Shown: one piece after another, positions 1-8,720 of the stretch
Numbering within the stretch: the stretch's first letter is position 1
How the letters are laid out: every line of letters begins with the position of its first letter
Source: Paenibacillus sp. UNC451MF
GTDB taxonomy: Bacteria > Bacillota > Bacilli > Paenibacillales > NBRC-103111
Assembly: GCF_000686845.1 (NCBI RefSeq)
Contig: NZ_JMLS01000001.1
Location: 124,001-188,000 of the forward strand
DNA length: 64,000 nucleotides
Reading direction: 5' to 3'
Translations under genes and position numbers: made by a program
The notes under the pieces: model-generated
The model's input: the letters and a program-made list of their open reading frames with translations, nothing else
What the model was told of the DNA's origin: nothing
The model's database searches: none

Positions 1-192
1 CCTATTTACGGATACATTGCTCTCGTTATTGGTCTGGTTATTTACTGGGGTTGGGAAACAGGATCGCTGACGACTAATCTTTCTGAATATTCATTCGCGG
101 ATTATATCCCGGCTATCGGCGGTTTAATTGGTGCCATATTGAGTGGCTCGACGATTAAATCGCTTCGTGAAAAAGGCTTTAGAATGTTTTAA
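1..192 (+). CDS. C-terminal end of an integral membrane protein (5' partial)
   Basis: An open frame runs in from the left edge and stops with TAA at 190-192, giving 63 residues. Two hydrophobic stretches are visible (around YIALVIGLVIYWGW near the edge, and YIPAIGGLIGAILSGS after a short polar loop), followed by a basic tail ending in KGFRMF. This is the topology of a membrane protein with a cytoplasmic C-terminus. The family cannot be recognised from this fragment. It lies 27 bases upstream of ywbE on the same strand and may be co-transcribed with it. Confidence 0.6.
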   Translation, partial: PIYGYIALVIGLVIYWGWETGSLTTNLSEYSFADYIPAIGGLIGAILSGSTIKSLREKGFRMF

Positions 193-219
193 AAATCACC
201 ATAGAAAGGTGTGCTGCTA

Positions 220-417
220 ATGAACGGCCAGCTACGCAAAGACGTGATACCAGGCATCAAGGTTCAAATCGTTCAAAAGCAGGATCAACGTACGGGGAAG
301 CTCACATCGGGCATAGTAAAAGATATTTTGACCAATTCTCCAAGCCATCCGCATGGAATTAAGGTTCGACTTACGGACGGAACCGTCGGCAGGGTCAAAG
401 AAATCAACGCGGAATAA
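220..417 (+). CDS. ywbE: YwbE family protein
   Basis: This 65-residue protein matches the small YwbE family of Bacillales almost end to end. Landmarks are QDQRTGKLTSGIVKDILTNS and the following HPHGIKVRLTDGTVGRV. The family is conserved but has no firmly established function; the short beta-rich sequence would suit a small nucleic-acid-binding fold, which is inference. The ATG at 220 is chosen over the in-frame GTG at 211 because a GAAAGGTG ribosome site (about 204-211) sits at proper spacing and because family members begin MNGQ. A terminator follows directly. Confidence 0.9.
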   Translation: MNGQLRKDVIPGIKVQIVQKQDQRTGKLTSGIVKDILTNSPSHPHGIKVRLTDGTVGRVKEINAE

Positions 418-425
418 TTTCGTGA

Positions 426-465
426 AAAACATGGTGGCGGAAGCATCCGTTTACCATGTTTTTTT
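426..465 (+). terminator. Intrinsic terminator after ywbE
   Basis: A 10-bp perfect stem (AAAACATGGT at 426-435 with ACCATGTTTT at 453-462) runs into a T tract. It separates ywbE from dnaB. Confidence 0.8.
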
Positions 466-545
466 CTTTTCTACTCATCGCGCAGCTGTCGATTTATGTG
501 GTAAAATGGAGGTTAATACGTTAGACCAAAGATGGGATTGAGTAA

Positions 546-2054
546 ATGCGGATTACGAATTTGCTGCACTTTTCGGAGTATCATCGTTATTATGTTATAC
601 GTGATTTTTCATTAAGCAGCTTGGATTTGAAGATGTTATCGACCATCTATCAGCCTATGGTCGGCGCGTTCGCGATAAGTCTGTATCATACGCTGTTTCA
701 GCAGCTGCCTGCCGACAAGGTAGGGTGCTCCTTGATGGAGCAGCAGCGCAAGCTGTTCTTGGCGTTAGAGCTGGAGGGCGGAGAGCGGGGACGCAAGTTT
801 TTCATCGAACAAACGTCCAAGCTGGAGGCGATAGGGCTGTTGAGAACGAACCGGAGGTTCGTTGAGGCATCGGATGATTATGTGTACGAATACACGCTGT
901 ATGCTCCACTTTCGCCAAATGAGTTTTTCAAAAACCAGCATCTGACGCTGCTTTTACGCGATAAGGTTGGTAAATATATGGTATTTTCGTTGAAGGATGA
1001 GCTTGTGCTTCCGGATCTGGACGAGCTGAGACAAGCTAACTCGGAAAATTTGTCGGTACCGTTCTATGAGCTGTTCCGCTTGAATACCCAAGTTGTAGAT
1101 TACGAGCTGGAGCAGGCCTTGTTCGAATCGGCTGCCTCTAAGCCTGCGGAGAGACCGGAGGTCGTCATTAAAGGATTCCAGTATTCGGATATTATTATGC
1201 ATTTTCCGAGAGGGTCTGTGAATCGGGCGTATGTGGAGAGGCTCAAGTACGAGCCTGAGCAAATGGCCAAAATTAATTTTGTAGCCAAGAAATACGGTTT
1301 GTATTTAACGGACATGTGCCGGTTGCTGGATGAGGACGGCGTGTTTGACCCGGATGGAGAAGTTGCCCTAGAAGTGCTTCAGCATAAAGCGAACGCCGTG
1401 TTTCGTCAGGATAAGAAGCGCACCGAGGAACGCACACGCTATATGGCTCGTGTTGAGCAGGGACGGGCAGCAGCGTCAGCGGAATCGGCAGTACCGTCTG
1501 AAGAAGCAGGGGACAAGGCGGTCGAGATGGAATTTTATCTGGAGGTACCGGATATATTCCAAGGAGAATGCAACCAGCATCAATATAATTACATTTTGCG
1601 AAATGAGCCTTACACATTTCTTTTGGAAAAGATTTTCTCCAAAGGAACAGTTCCGGACGGCTTGCTGGATACTTTATCCAAGGTGGATCTGAACTACCGG
1701 TTAAGTGAAGAGGTAATCAACGTTCTCATTCATTATTTATATGTAAACAAACGTTCCTGGTCCAAGGCATCCATTGAGTTCAGTGTTACGGATATGCTGG
1801 CGAAGCAGGTTGGCACATACGAACAGGCTGTACAGTATATTCGAGAGCAGAACAAGTATAAGGAAACCAAATCATCGCGTGGAGGAACAAGACCGGCTGC
1901 TGCGTCAGGCAACCAGCGTGGTGGCGTACGTGGAGGCAAGCAGAAGCCGCAGCTTCCAGTTGTGGGAGACAATCCGGTAACGGCGAACCAGCGTACGGCA
2001 GAGGAACGAGAAGCAATGCGCCGCAGAGCACAAATGCTCGACGGCAAGCTATAA
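546..2054 (+). CDS. dnaB: Replication initiation and membrane attachment protein DnaB
   Basis: This 502-residue protein is the Gram-positive DnaB (not the helicase). With DnaD and DnaI it loads the replicative helicase DnaC at oriC and at restarted forks. The N-terminal part (LLHFSEYHRYYVIRDFSLSS, then LDLKMLSTIYQPMVG) is the typical winged-helix region. The segment around residues 340-460, with LSEEVINVLIHYLYVNK, is the DnaD-like domain, followed by a low-complexity basic tail rich in G, R and Q. dnaI follows 24 bases downstream, as is usual for this pair. The ATG at 546 has only a weak ribosome site, so the exact start is less sure than the identity. Confidence 0.93.
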   Translation: MRITNLLHFSEYHRYYVIRDFSLSSLDLKMLSTIYQPMVGAFAISLYHTLFQQLPADKVGCSLMEQQRKLFLALELEGGERGRKFFIEQTSKLEAIGLLRTNRRFVEASDDYVYEYTLYAPLSPNEFFKNQHLTLLLRDKVGKYMVFSLKDELVLPDLDELRQANSENLSVPFYELFRLNTQVVDYELEQALFESAASKPAERPEVVIKGFQYSDIIMHFPRGSVNRAYVERLKYEPEQMAKINFVAKKYGLYLTDMCRLLDEDGVFDPDGEVALEVLQHKANAVFRQDKKRTEERTRYMARVEQGRAAASAESAVPSEEAGDKAVEMEFYLEVPDIFQGECNQHQYNYILRNEPYTFLLEKIFSKGTVPDGLLDTLSKVDLNYRLSEEVINVLIHYLYVNKRSWSKASIEFSVTDMLAKQVGTYEQAVQYIREQNKYKETKSSRGGTRPAAASGNQRGGVRGGKQKPQLPVVGDNPVTANQRTAEEREAMRRRAQMLDGKL

Positions 2055-2078
2055 GACGGGGAAGGGGTGCAGCATGGC

Positions 2079-3029
2079 ATGGAATCACTCGGCGAAATGT
2101 TGAGGTCGTTGCCTAATCCTAAATACCGCCAGCAGGCGGAAGAGAAGATCAAGCAGATCATGGCTGATCCATTGGTGCAAAAGTTTCGCGCCAAATATCC
2201 GATGCTCGATGACTACACGATAAAGATCAATATGAACCGACTGTATCAATATGTGACCGAGCATAACACATGCTCCCGCTGCCCGGGGCTGGACAAATGT
2301 CCGAATGATTTCACAGGACACTATACGATGCTGTCCGTAGAGGAATCTGACAAAGGACCTCGGCTGTACGACTATAAAGTATCCTGCAAAAAGTTTGTGT
2401 CCCAGCAATCGCAGGACGCGATTCGAAGCCGTATTCGCAGCTTCTATGTAGACGAGCAGGCGCTTTCTCAAGGATATTCGTCAACTGAAATTTTTGATAA
2501 AGATCCGAACCGGGAGGAAGCGGTCGACCTGTTGATCAGCTATATTTTGCAGACGAAGCAGGAAGGGCTGCAGAAGAAGGGCTTATATTTGGCTGGCAGC
2601 TTCGGAACCGGCAAAACGTTTCTTATGTGCTACATGCTTCATGAGCTGGCGAAGAGCGGGTATACAGGAGCAATCGTCTACATGCCTGATTTTGCCGAGG
2701 ATTTAAAGGCGATGTTCCAGGACCCAATGAAGCTAAAGGAAACGATTGATGTTCTAAAGGAAACGGATCTGTTGGTGTTTGACGATATTGGGGCTGAGAA
2801 TTTGAACCCGTGGTTACGCGATCACGTCATGGGGGCCATATTGAATTACCGGATGAACAGGAAGCCTACTTTTTTCACATCGAACCATGATCTAAAAGCA
2901 CTGGAGCAGCATTTTAGCTTCACCAGCAAGGATGGGGACGAGGAATTCAAAGGGCGGAGAATTATGGATCGTATCCGGCCTTTTGTCGATGTCGTCCTGG
3001 TTAATGGATATAACAAGCGCGGCAGTTAA
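2079..3029 (+). CDS. dnaI: Primosomal protein DnaI (helicase loader ATPase)
   Basis: DnaI is the AAA+ ATPase that delivers the replicative helicase to DNA with DnaB and DnaD. The 316-residue protein has an N-terminal helicase-binding domain with a cysteine cluster (CSRCPGLDKC, plus a later Cys) that fits the zinc-binding site of the family. An AAA+ domain follows with Walker A GSFGTGKT (about residues 173-180) and Walker B LLVFDDIG (about 230-237). A GTG at 2067 opens the frame earlier, but the GGAAGGGG ribosome site overlaps it and is correctly placed for the ATG at 2079, which also gives the usual ME-start. A terminator follows the stop codon. Confidence 0.94.
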   Translation: MESLGEMLRSLPNPKYRQQAEEKIKQIMADPLVQKFRAKYPMLDDYTIKINMNRLYQYVTEHNTCSRCPGLDKCPNDFTGHYTMLSVEESDKGPRLYDYKVSCKKFVSQQSQDAIRSRIRSFYVDEQALSQGYSSTEIFDKDPNREEAVDLLISYILQTKQEGLQKKGLYLAGSFGTGKTFLMCYMLHELAKSGYTGAIVYMPDFAEDLKAMFQDPMKLKETIDVLKETDLLVFDDIGAENLNPWLRDHVMGAILNYRMNRKPTFFTSNHDLKALEQHFSFTSKDGDEEFKGRRIMDRIRPFVDVVLVNGYNKRGS

Positions 3030-3041
3030 ATAGAAGTGAAG

Positions 3042-3080
3042 AACCGGTCTTGTCGGCATCAGCTGCAGATCGGTTTTTTT
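3042..3080 (+). terminator. Intrinsic terminator after dnaI
   Basis: Stem AACCGGTCT / AGATCGGTT (one G-U pair) is followed by seven T. It closes the dnaB-dnaI unit. Confidence 0.85.
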
Positions 3081-3230
3081 GTTGTGTAAAAAAGGATGTT
3101 TTTGGAAGTTTGTTGAATATGTAGCAGAGAGGAAGTATCAAGCTAAAGATATTTATTGTCCTGTCAAAATGGTCCATTAATGGGTAATTAATAACTAGGA
3201 TTCTAATGGTCAAAATAGGGGAGGGAGCGT

Positions 3231-3638
3231 ATGACGGATAAAGGCGATCAAGTCATTCAAAAGTACATAGAAGCTTGGAACCGGCATGATGAGGATGAGT
3301 TAATCAGACTTTTTATTGAGGGCGGGAGCTATCAGGACAGCGCTACAGGTGTCCCCTTGATAGGTAAGGCGATAGGCATGTATGCCAAAAGCTTGTGGAT
3401 GGCCTTTCCTGACCTGCGCTTTGAACCTGGCAGATTGGGCGTTCAGCCGGAGGGAATAGCGTTTACCGAGTGGGTGATGAGTGGGACAAACCAAGGTCCA
3501 TTTAATGGATTTCCGTCTACGGGAAATCGATTCTCCATTGAAGGTGTAGATATATTTACGATTCAAGAAGATAAAATTGCTTCATTGAGAGGTTATTTCA
3601 ATGTATATCACCTCATGCAGCAGTTAGAAATGCTCTAA
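3231..3638 (+). CDS. SnoaL-like / NTF2-fold protein
   Basis: The 135-residue protein has the typical start of the SnoaL-like polyketide-cyclase/ester-cyclase group of the NTF2 fold: IQKYIEAWNRHDEDELIRLF, then a region with DLRFEPGRLGVQPEGIAFTE and a GPFNGFPSTGNRF loop. Members are small alpha+beta barrels that bind or rearrange hydrophobic or aromatic substrates; many are of unknown role. A GGGGAGG ribosome site precedes the ATG. It sits alone between two terminators, so the context gives no substrate. The fold is fairly sure, the function is not. Confidence 0.75.
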   Translation: MTDKGDQVIQKYIEAWNRHDEDELIRLFIEGGSYQDSATGVPLIGKAIGMYAKSLWMAFPDLRFEPGRLGVQPEGIAFTEWVMSGTNQGPFNGFPSTGNRFSIEGVDIFTIQEDKIASLRGYFNVYHLMQQLEML

Positions 3639-3655
3639 GAGTAACTATAATTTGA

Positions 3656-3697
3656 AATAAAAAAGCCTGCCCCGCTGCTTCAGCAGCAGGACAGACC
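3656..3697 (-). terminator. Terminator for the 48-residue membrane peptide gene
   Basis: An imperfect stem (GCCTGCCCCGCTGC / GCAGCAGGACAGAC) is bordered on its left by A-rich sequence, which reads as a T run on the minus strand. It separates two convergent genes and may act in both directions. Confidence 0.6.
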
Positions 3698-3709
3698 TTT
3701 GATAACCTC

Positions 3710-3856
3710 TTAGCGTGTCATAACCTGAATAACAGTTGCGACTACAGCAATCAGCAGAAGAACACCGAAAAATGCGCCGAATGCGAGTGCAACGTCCAGA
3801 AAGTCGTTGGTGGGTTCTTCCATAACGTGAAGTTCTGGGTGTTTTGGATCGCTCAT
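3710..3856 (-). CDS. Small single-pass membrane protein (YqzM-like)
   Basis: A 48-residue protein begins MSDPKHPELHV, has an acidic NDFLDVALAFG segment and then one long hydrophobic helix (GAFFGVLLLIAVVATVIQV) near its C-terminus. A very strong AGGAGG ribosome site lies a few bases upstream of this ATG, so the longer in-frame extension to 3964 is not used. Size, ND motif and a single C-terminal helix resemble the YqzM peptide family of Bacillales; that match is from memory and tentative. No function is known. Confidence 0.65.
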   Translation of the reverse strand: MSDPKHPELHVMEEPTNDFLDVALAFGAFFGVLLLIAVVATVIQVMTR

Positions 3857-4039
3857 TATTGATTTCCTCCTTAAGAGTTTCCGTAGGAAAGTCTTGTGCA
3901 TAGTCCTAATTACGAATAGTATACCCAAAATCGAAGATAATTGTAAAGCATGTGAAAGTGACAATTATGCGACGTTTTTTCAAATTTGATATGGATTTAC
4001 TATCGACAGATGGAAACAGATGGAGGGTGTGATGAGCGG

Positions 4040-4067
4040 TTGAAAATGGGGGGCATTGTGGTATACT
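4040..4067 (+). promoter_or_regulatory. Sigma-A type promoter of trxA
   Basis: TTGAAA (4040-4045), a 16-bp spacer, then TATACT (4062-4067). It lies 46 bases upstream of the trxA start. Confidence 0.7.
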
Positions 4068-4112
4068 TTACATGTTGACAACATTTTATCCGGTGGAAGG
4101 AGAAGACATACA

Positions 4113-4430
4113 ATGGCTATCGTTAATGTAACGGACCAATCTTTCAAGAATGAAGTTGAAGGATCCGGTACGGTTCTTGTTGATTTCTGGGCCCCTTGGT
4201 GTGGACCTTGTAAAATGATCGCGCCTGTATTGGAAGAGCTTGATCAAGAAATGGGGGACAGCGTGAAAATCGCTAAAGTGAACGTGGATGACAATCCGGA
4301 GTCCGCTTCCCGTTTCGGAGTCATGAGCATTCCTACATTGATCGTGTTCAAAGATGGACAACCGGTAGATAAAGTAGTAGGTTTCCAATCGAAGGACGCT
4401 TTGAAAAACGTTGTAACTCGCAATCAATAA
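4113..4430 (+). CDS. trxA: Thioredoxin TrxA
   Basis: TrxA is the cytoplasmic disulfide reductase serving ribonucleotide reductase and other targets, recharged by thioredoxin reductase. The 105-residue protein has the canonical active site WAPWCGPCK with Cys30 and Cys33, the buried Asp24 (VDFW) and the cis-proline loop SIPT. Length is normal for bacterial TrxA. The ATG at 4113 is chosen because GGAAGGAGAAG lies just upstream and the protein then starts MAIVNVTD; an earlier in-frame start at 4056 would overlap the promoter. A perfect terminator follows. Confidence 0.96.
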   Translation: MAIVNVTDQSFKNEVEGSGTVLVDFWAPWCGPCKMIAPVLEELDQEMGDSVKIAKVNVDDNPESASRFGVMSIPTLIVFKDGQPVDKVVGFQSKDALKNVVTRNQ

Positions 4431-4458
4431 TCAGTTTCTAACGAAAACTGTTAATGAG

Positions 4459-4498
4459 AAAAAGCTCTTTTTCTGCTATGCTGAAAAAGAGCTTTTTT
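4459..4498 (+). terminator. Intrinsic terminator after trxA
   Basis: A perfect 15-bp stem (AAAAAGCTCTTTTTC at 4459-4473, complement at 4483-4497) is followed by T residues. It separates trxA from uvrC and rules out a uvrC start upstream of it. Confidence 0.9.
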
Positions 4499-4570
4499 GT
4501 TGCTAATTTAAGAATGGATACGCCCGTCATGTTCATGGGAGTTGGCTGTTGGAAAGGGGTTATGAATGCG

Positions 4571-6547
4571 ATGACGATGCAAGAAGAGGAGCAGGAGCGC
4601 AAACGGCGAACGGAAGCGATCCGCAACAAGCTGGCGCTTTTACCGGAGAAGCCCGGCTGTTACTTGATGAAGAATAAAGAAGATAAGGTGATCTATGTCG
4701 GTAAGGCCAAGGTGCTTCGTAACCGGGTCCGTTCTTATTTCACGGGGAGCCACAGCGCCAAAACGCAAGCCCTGGTGAACGAAATAGCTGACTTTGAATA
4801 TATCGTAACGGGAAGTAATGTCGAGGCACTTATTCTTGAATGTAATTTGATCAAAAAATATTATCCGCGTTATAACGTACTGCTAAAGGACGATAAGTCA
4901 TTTCCGTATATCAAAATTACAAACGAGAAGCATCCGCGGCTCGAGGTCACTCGCAAGGTGTTCAAGGATAAGGGCAAATATTTCGGACCTTACCCGAACG
5001 CATTTGCCGCTCAGCAGACCAAGAAGCTGCTCGACCGTCTGTATCCGCTTCGCAAATGCAAGACGCTGCCGGACCGTGTATGCTTGTATTATCATCTTGG
5101 CCAGTGCGTAGCACCGTGCGAGTATGAAGTGGCCCAAGAAGAGTATGATCGTATGGTACAGGAGATCTCGCGCTTTTTGAATGGCGGTCACGATGAGATT
5201 AAGCAGGATTTGACCCGCAAAATGCATGAGGCGGCAGAAGAGCTTAACTTCGAGCGGGCCAAAGAGCTGCGCGATCATATTGTCCATATTGATGCCGTAA
5301 TGGAGAAGCAGAAGATTACGACCAACGATGTTGTGGACCGTGACGTGTTCGGCTATGCCGTAGATAAGGGCTGGATGTGCGTGCAAATTTTGTACATGCG
5401 TCAGGGGAAACTAATCGAGCGACGAGCGTCAATGTTCCCTTACTATGGGGAAGAGTACGAGGATTTTGTTTCGTTCGTTACCCAGTATTACAGCGACAAC
5501 CCTGCGCTGCCACGGGAGGTCTTCCTCCCAGGAGAGCCGGAACAAGAGGGTGAGCAGGAGGAAACGACTGCAGACGTTTCTTCTGAAGTCTTGGTAGATG
5601 AGGACATCAGCGTGCATGCCGAAAGCTTGAAAACAGACGTTAAGGAAGCTCTGGAGAGCTGGCTTAAGGTGAAGGTTCATATCCCACAGCGCGGCTTGAA
5701 GAAAAATATGGTTCATATGGCCTGTGACAATGCCCGTGTAGGTCTGGAGGAGAAGTTCCGGCTTATTGAGAGAGATGAGCAGCGTACGGTCAAAGCAGTA
5801 GAAAATCTAGGGGAATGGATTGGCACGGGGGTCATTCACCGGATTGAGGCATTCGATAACTCGAATATACAGGGTTCCGATCCAGTATCAGCCATGGTTG
5901 TGTTCACAGACGGCAAACCGGATCGCAAGGAATACCGCAAATATAAAATCCGTACGGTTCAAGGTCCAGACGACTATGAAACGATGCGAGAGGTTGTACG
6001 ACGGAGATATGAAAGGGTACTTAAGGATAACCTGCCTATGCCCGATCTTGTCGTTATTGACGGAGGTAAAGGTCAAATATCAGCTGCTGTTGATGTGCTT
6101 GAGAACGAGCTTGGACTCTATATTCCTGTCTGCGGACTGGTCAAGGACGCCAAGCATAGAACCGCAGAGCTGATGATGGGAGATCCGCCAGAGATCGTAC
6201 CTCTGCCTAGAGACAGCCAAGAGTTTTATTTGCTGCAAAGAATCCAGGACGAGGTGCATCGATTTGCGATCACTTTCCATCGCGAAACACGTGCGAAGTC
6301 AATGATCGTCTCCACGCTCGATTCAATTCCAGGGATCGGAGAGAAGCGCCGCAAGGCGCTGCTGAAGCATTTTGGCTCGCTAAAAAAAATAAAAGAAGCC
6401 GGTGTAGACGAATTCCGGCCTCTTGGAATCGGGGAAAAGCTAGCTACTCAAATATTGCGTTCGCTAAACGGTGAAGCAGAGGGAGAGTCCTCTCAGGCCG
6501 ATCAACTGAACGAGATAGATGAACAATCGATTAATTCAACCGAATAA
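4571..6547 (+). CDS. uvrC: Excinuclease ABC subunit C
   Basis: UvrC makes both incisions in nucleotide excision repair after UvrA/UvrB damage recognition. In order: an N-terminal GIY-YIG nuclease (PGCYLM ... [18 protein letters not shown]), a UVR domain that contacts UvrB (around [20 protein letters not shown]), the RNase H-like C-terminal nuclease ([24 protein letters not shown]) and a tandem helix-hairpin-helix ([17 protein letters not shown], then LGIGEKLA). An acidic, poorly conserved insert (about nucleotides 5535-5640) makes it longer (658 residues) than the usual ~600. The AAAGGGG site at 4553-4559 favours the ATG at 4571 (or 4562); anything earlier crosses the trxA terminator. Confidence 0.95.
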   Translation: MTMQEEEQERKRRTEAIRNKLALLPEKPGCYLMKNKEDKVIYVGKAKVLRNRVRSYFTGSHSAKTQALVNEIADFEYIVTGSNVEALILECNLIKKYYPRYNVLLKDDKSFPYIKITNEKHPRLEVTRKVFKDKGKYFGPYPNAFAAQQTKKLLDRLYPLRKCKTLPDRVCLYYHLGQCVAPCEYEVAQEEYDRMVQEISRFLNGGHDEIKQDLTRKMHEAAEELNFERAKELRDHIVHIDAVMEKQKITTNDVVDRDVFGYAVDKGWMCVQILYMRQGKLIERRASMFPYYGEEYEDFVSFVTQYYSDNPALPREVFLPGEPEQEGEQEETTADVSSEVLVDEDISVHAESLKTDVKEALESWLKVKVHIPQRGLKKNMVHMACDNARVGLEEKFRLIERDEQRTVKAVENLGEWIGTGVIHRIEAFDNSNIQGSDPVSAMVVFTDGKPDRKEYRKYKIRTVQGPDDYETMREVVRRRYERVLKDNLPMPDLVVIDGGKGQISAAVDVLENELGLYIPVCGLVKDAKHRTAELMMGDPPEIVPLPRDSQEFYLLQRIQDEVHRFAITFHRETRAKSMIVSTLDSIPGIGEKRRKALLKHFGSLKKIKEAGVDEFRPLGIGEKLATQILRSLNGEAEGESSQADQLNEIDEQSINSTE

Positions 6548-6600
6548 TTCAGGCTACGGGCAGCTAATTAGCTTGCAATAGCATGAAAACCAGGGGGAGT

Positions 6601-8250
6601 CTAATGATCCGGATTCAGGATCGGCGGATTCCCCTTTATTTTCGCATGGAGCCAAGCGACAGCTAAGCCTATTAGGCCAGGGAAGAGAATATAGAATATA
6701 CCTGCTGTAATTAGCGGAGTGCTGTTCATATCAAACAGCGACAGGCCCATGAGTATGCTATCCATCGATGCGTGGGCGAAGAGTACGGTCATCAAGCCGT
6801 ATTTCAAAAAGGCATAACCGAAGATGATTCCGATAATCGTTACTTCGACAAAACGCGTATAGACTGGATAGATAGGATACTGGGTGTGGCTGAGCGCCCA
6901 TATCATGCTTGGCAGCAGCACAGCTAGGAATCGGTTCCTCACCAGCTTCAGGAAGAAGGCGATGCCGAATAAACGGTAAATGGCTTCTTCGGAAATGGCC
7001 GCGGCCCATGCCATCAAAGGAAATAGAGCTGGCCAAGTCATGTTCAGTACAGAGTCAGCAGGATCATTGACAGCCCATACGTCAAAGTATTCTCCTGCAA
7101 TGAAAAACAAGGTTTGCTGAACAGCCAATATAAAAATACAGAGCAGATAGCCTCGAATCATCGATGTTCGCACATGAGAGGCGAAGGAGGCATCCTTCCA
7201 GACAGGCCATGTAATCCAGCCCTGGCGCTGCCACATATGCCGGCCTGCTTGAAAAGAGAAGTAAACGCTGACCGCCATAATCGCAATCACGATATTAAGA
7301 AACCAAACGTTAAACATCGCTTCCCATTGGGAGGGACCGCTTGAGTGCATAGTTCGGAAAGCAGGAATCATATTAAAATTGTTGCCGATGTAAATACCGA
7401 GAAATAGCACAGTCAAAAAGAGCCCGCGACGAAAGGTCAATTCTTTCCTGTATCGGATGACAATGAATAAAGCTGAAGCGGCCATGATTAGGGAAGCTAC
7501 AAGGCTTATTCGTGTCATTTTGGAGGCGTTATCGTTTTGCTGTTCCTTCCAGTCGGTGAACGAAGAGGGGATCGCAAAATACGAACGGAACGATACGGCC
7601 TTTCCGCTATCTACGGTCACACTTAGGCGCAGCTTGGCGTCTCCGATTTGTTTATTATTGCTTTCATAGATAAAACCGGTGCCACGTGTAGCGGTTTTTT
7701 GCTCTTCTGCTGGAGGTGCTTGATTGATCATGGTGAGTTCGGACAGCACATAACTCTGATCCTTCAATGTTTTTTCCGCTATAGACTTCGAATCCACGGC
7801 TCCTGTTGAGACAGTCTCCTTCTTGGCAGAAGGGGCAGTGTACGCATTCCAGCCCATGATACTCAGGTTTGCAAAGTTAACGTCCACATAGTAGGTGATA
7901 AGCTTGGAGCTATCATTAATCTCCACTTCGTAATAATCGATCGGATAGGCGGTGAACTGTTTAACATAATCATCGAGCAGCTTCTCCTTCTGCAGATAGC
8001 CGCTTCTATCGGAATGCGACTGAAACAGAGTGCCGGTACGGTAATCAGAGGACAGCCCGAAACGCTCCTGAACAAAACGAACGGCTGCATCCGCTGCCTG
8101 CTGCTTTGTAATAGAGGGAAGCGTTGATTCCGCCTCCTGCCCTGAAGGCTCGTCCTGCAGCCATGAAGCTGCGATAGCTATGGATACATACAGGATAATG
8201 CCAATTACTGCTAACTTTACAAGAGAAAAATCCACTTGACGTTTTACCAT
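6601..8250 (-). CDS. CPBP family intramembrane metalloprotease
   Basis: The 549-residue membrane protein has one N-terminal transmembrane helix, a large extracytoplasmic region of about 200 residues, and then six or more hydrophobic helices. The C-terminal part carries the CPBP (CAAX protease and bacteriocin-processing) signature: EEAIYRLFG (the EExxxR motif), a conserved His in WALSHTQYP and a second His in FAHASMD. Family members cleave prenylated or membrane substrates, or act in bacteriocin maturation or immunity; the substrate here is unknown. The long extracytoplasmic N-terminal domain is larger than in the minimal family. AAGGAG precedes the ATG. It is convergent with uvrC. Confidence 0.85.
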   Translation of the reverse strand: MVKRQVDFSLVKLAVIGIILYVSIAIAASWLQDEPSGQEAESTLPSITKQQAADAAVRFVQERFGLSSDYRTGTLFQSHSDRSGYLQKEKLLDDYVKQFTAYPIDYYEVEINDSSKLITYYVDVNFANLSIMGWNAYTAPSAKKETVSTGAVDSKSIAEKTLKDQSYVLSELTMINQAPPAEEQKTATRGTGFIYESNNKQIGDAKLRLSVTVDSGKAVSFRSYFAIPSSFTDWKEQQNDNASKMTRISLVASLIMAASALFIVIRYRKELTFRRGLFLTVLFLGIYIGNNFNMIPAFRTMHSSGPSQWEAMFNVWFLNIVIAIMAVSVYFSFQAGRHMWQRQGWITWPVWKDASFASHVRTSMIRGYLLCIFILAVQQTLFFIAGEYFDVWAVNDPADSVLNMTWPALFPLMAWAAAISEEAIYRLFGIAFFLKLVRNRFLAVLLPSMIWALSHTQYPIYPVYTRFVEVTIIGIIFGYAFLKYGLMTVLFAHASMDSILMGLSLFDMNSTPLITAGIFYILFPGLIGLAVAWLHAKIKGNPPILNPDH

Positions 8251-8431
8251 GAAATGTCTCCTTACTTTGGATTAGAAGCTTACACATAAAATATAAATTT
8301 GTGAGGATATGTCATTGTATTCATTAAACTTAGCATACATGCCCAGCCAAAATCCAATGAAATTAAGAGCAAGGAGGGGAAAATCGTCGAAAAGCAGAGC
8401 GACAGCTCCACCTGCTTCATGACAAGTATTC

Positions 8432-8448
8432 TAATAATCCGATTATTA
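8432..8448. promoter_or_regulatory. Palindrome upstream of the ktr promoter
   Basis: TAATAATC-C-GATTATTA is a perfect inverted repeat with 8-bp arms, ending 23 bases before the -35 box of the ktrB promoter. It may be an operator or a chance AT-rich palindrome. Otherwise the 8251-8471 stretch shows no gene. Confidence 0.35.
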
Positions 8449-8471
8449 CTTGTTTTCGAGCAAAAGCGACT

Positions 8472-8500
8472 TTGTGATTACAAGCAAAGAACATTATAAT
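8472..8500 (+). promoter_or_regulatory. Sigma-A type promoter of the ktrB-ktrA operon
   Basis: TTGTGA (8472-8477), a 17-bp spacer, and a consensus TATAAT (8495-8500). Transcription would start near 8507, just before the riboswitch. Confidence 0.75.
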
Positions 8501-8514
8501 TCATATCAATTGAA

Positions 8515-8650
8515 TAAAAAGCCGAATTTCTTTTTGAAAACGGGGGAACCATTTGTAGTAAGGGGTGAATTCGATTCCATTTATCGCGAGATGGAATTGA
8601 TAGGGTACCTGTGCGTCCGAATCCGTCAGCTAACCTCGTAGGCTTTGTTA
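8515..8650 (+). ncRNA. ydaO-type c-di-AMP riboswitch
   Basis: The leader carries the hallmark conserved blocks of the ydaO/yuaA class in the right order. These are a P1 strand AAAGCC (8518-8523) followed by GAA, GGGGGAACC (8542-8550), AGGGGTGAATTCG (8561-8573), GTCAGCTAACCTCG (8625-8638) and the closing P1 strand GGCTTT (8641-8646). This class binds cyclic di-AMP, and in Bacillus subtilis it controls the potassium genes kimA and ktrAB, usually shutting expression off when c-di-AMP is high. It lies between a strong promoter and an intrinsic terminator ahead of ktrB, the expected arrangement for transcription attenuation. Confidence 0.92.
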
Positions 8651-8665
8651 CAGGAACCTATACAA

Positions 8666-8692
8666 GGCATTGGGTTTCCAGTGTCTTTTTTT
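8666..8692 (+). terminator. Riboswitch-controlled intrinsic terminator
   Basis: The 8-bp stem GGCATTGG / CCAGTGTC (two G-U pairs), a four-base loop and seven T lie between the aptamer and ktrB. It is the expression platform expected for a ligand-dependent OFF switch. Confidence 0.8.
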
Positions 8693-8720
8693 GTTGTCTG
8701 AAAATCGAAAACTGAGGTGA

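Noticed and set aside
353-541. 62-codon open frame after ywbE
   Set aside because: It overlaps the end of ywbE in another frame and runs through its terminator.
4454-4570. Longer N-terminal extension of UvrC
   Set aside because: The extension would be translated through the perfect trxA terminator hairpin and lacks a ribosome site; the start at 4571 (or 4562) fits both the ribosome site and family length better.
8450-8641. 63-codon open frame before ktrB
   Set aside because: It coincides with the c-di-AMP riboswitch and its promoter and has no ribosome site.
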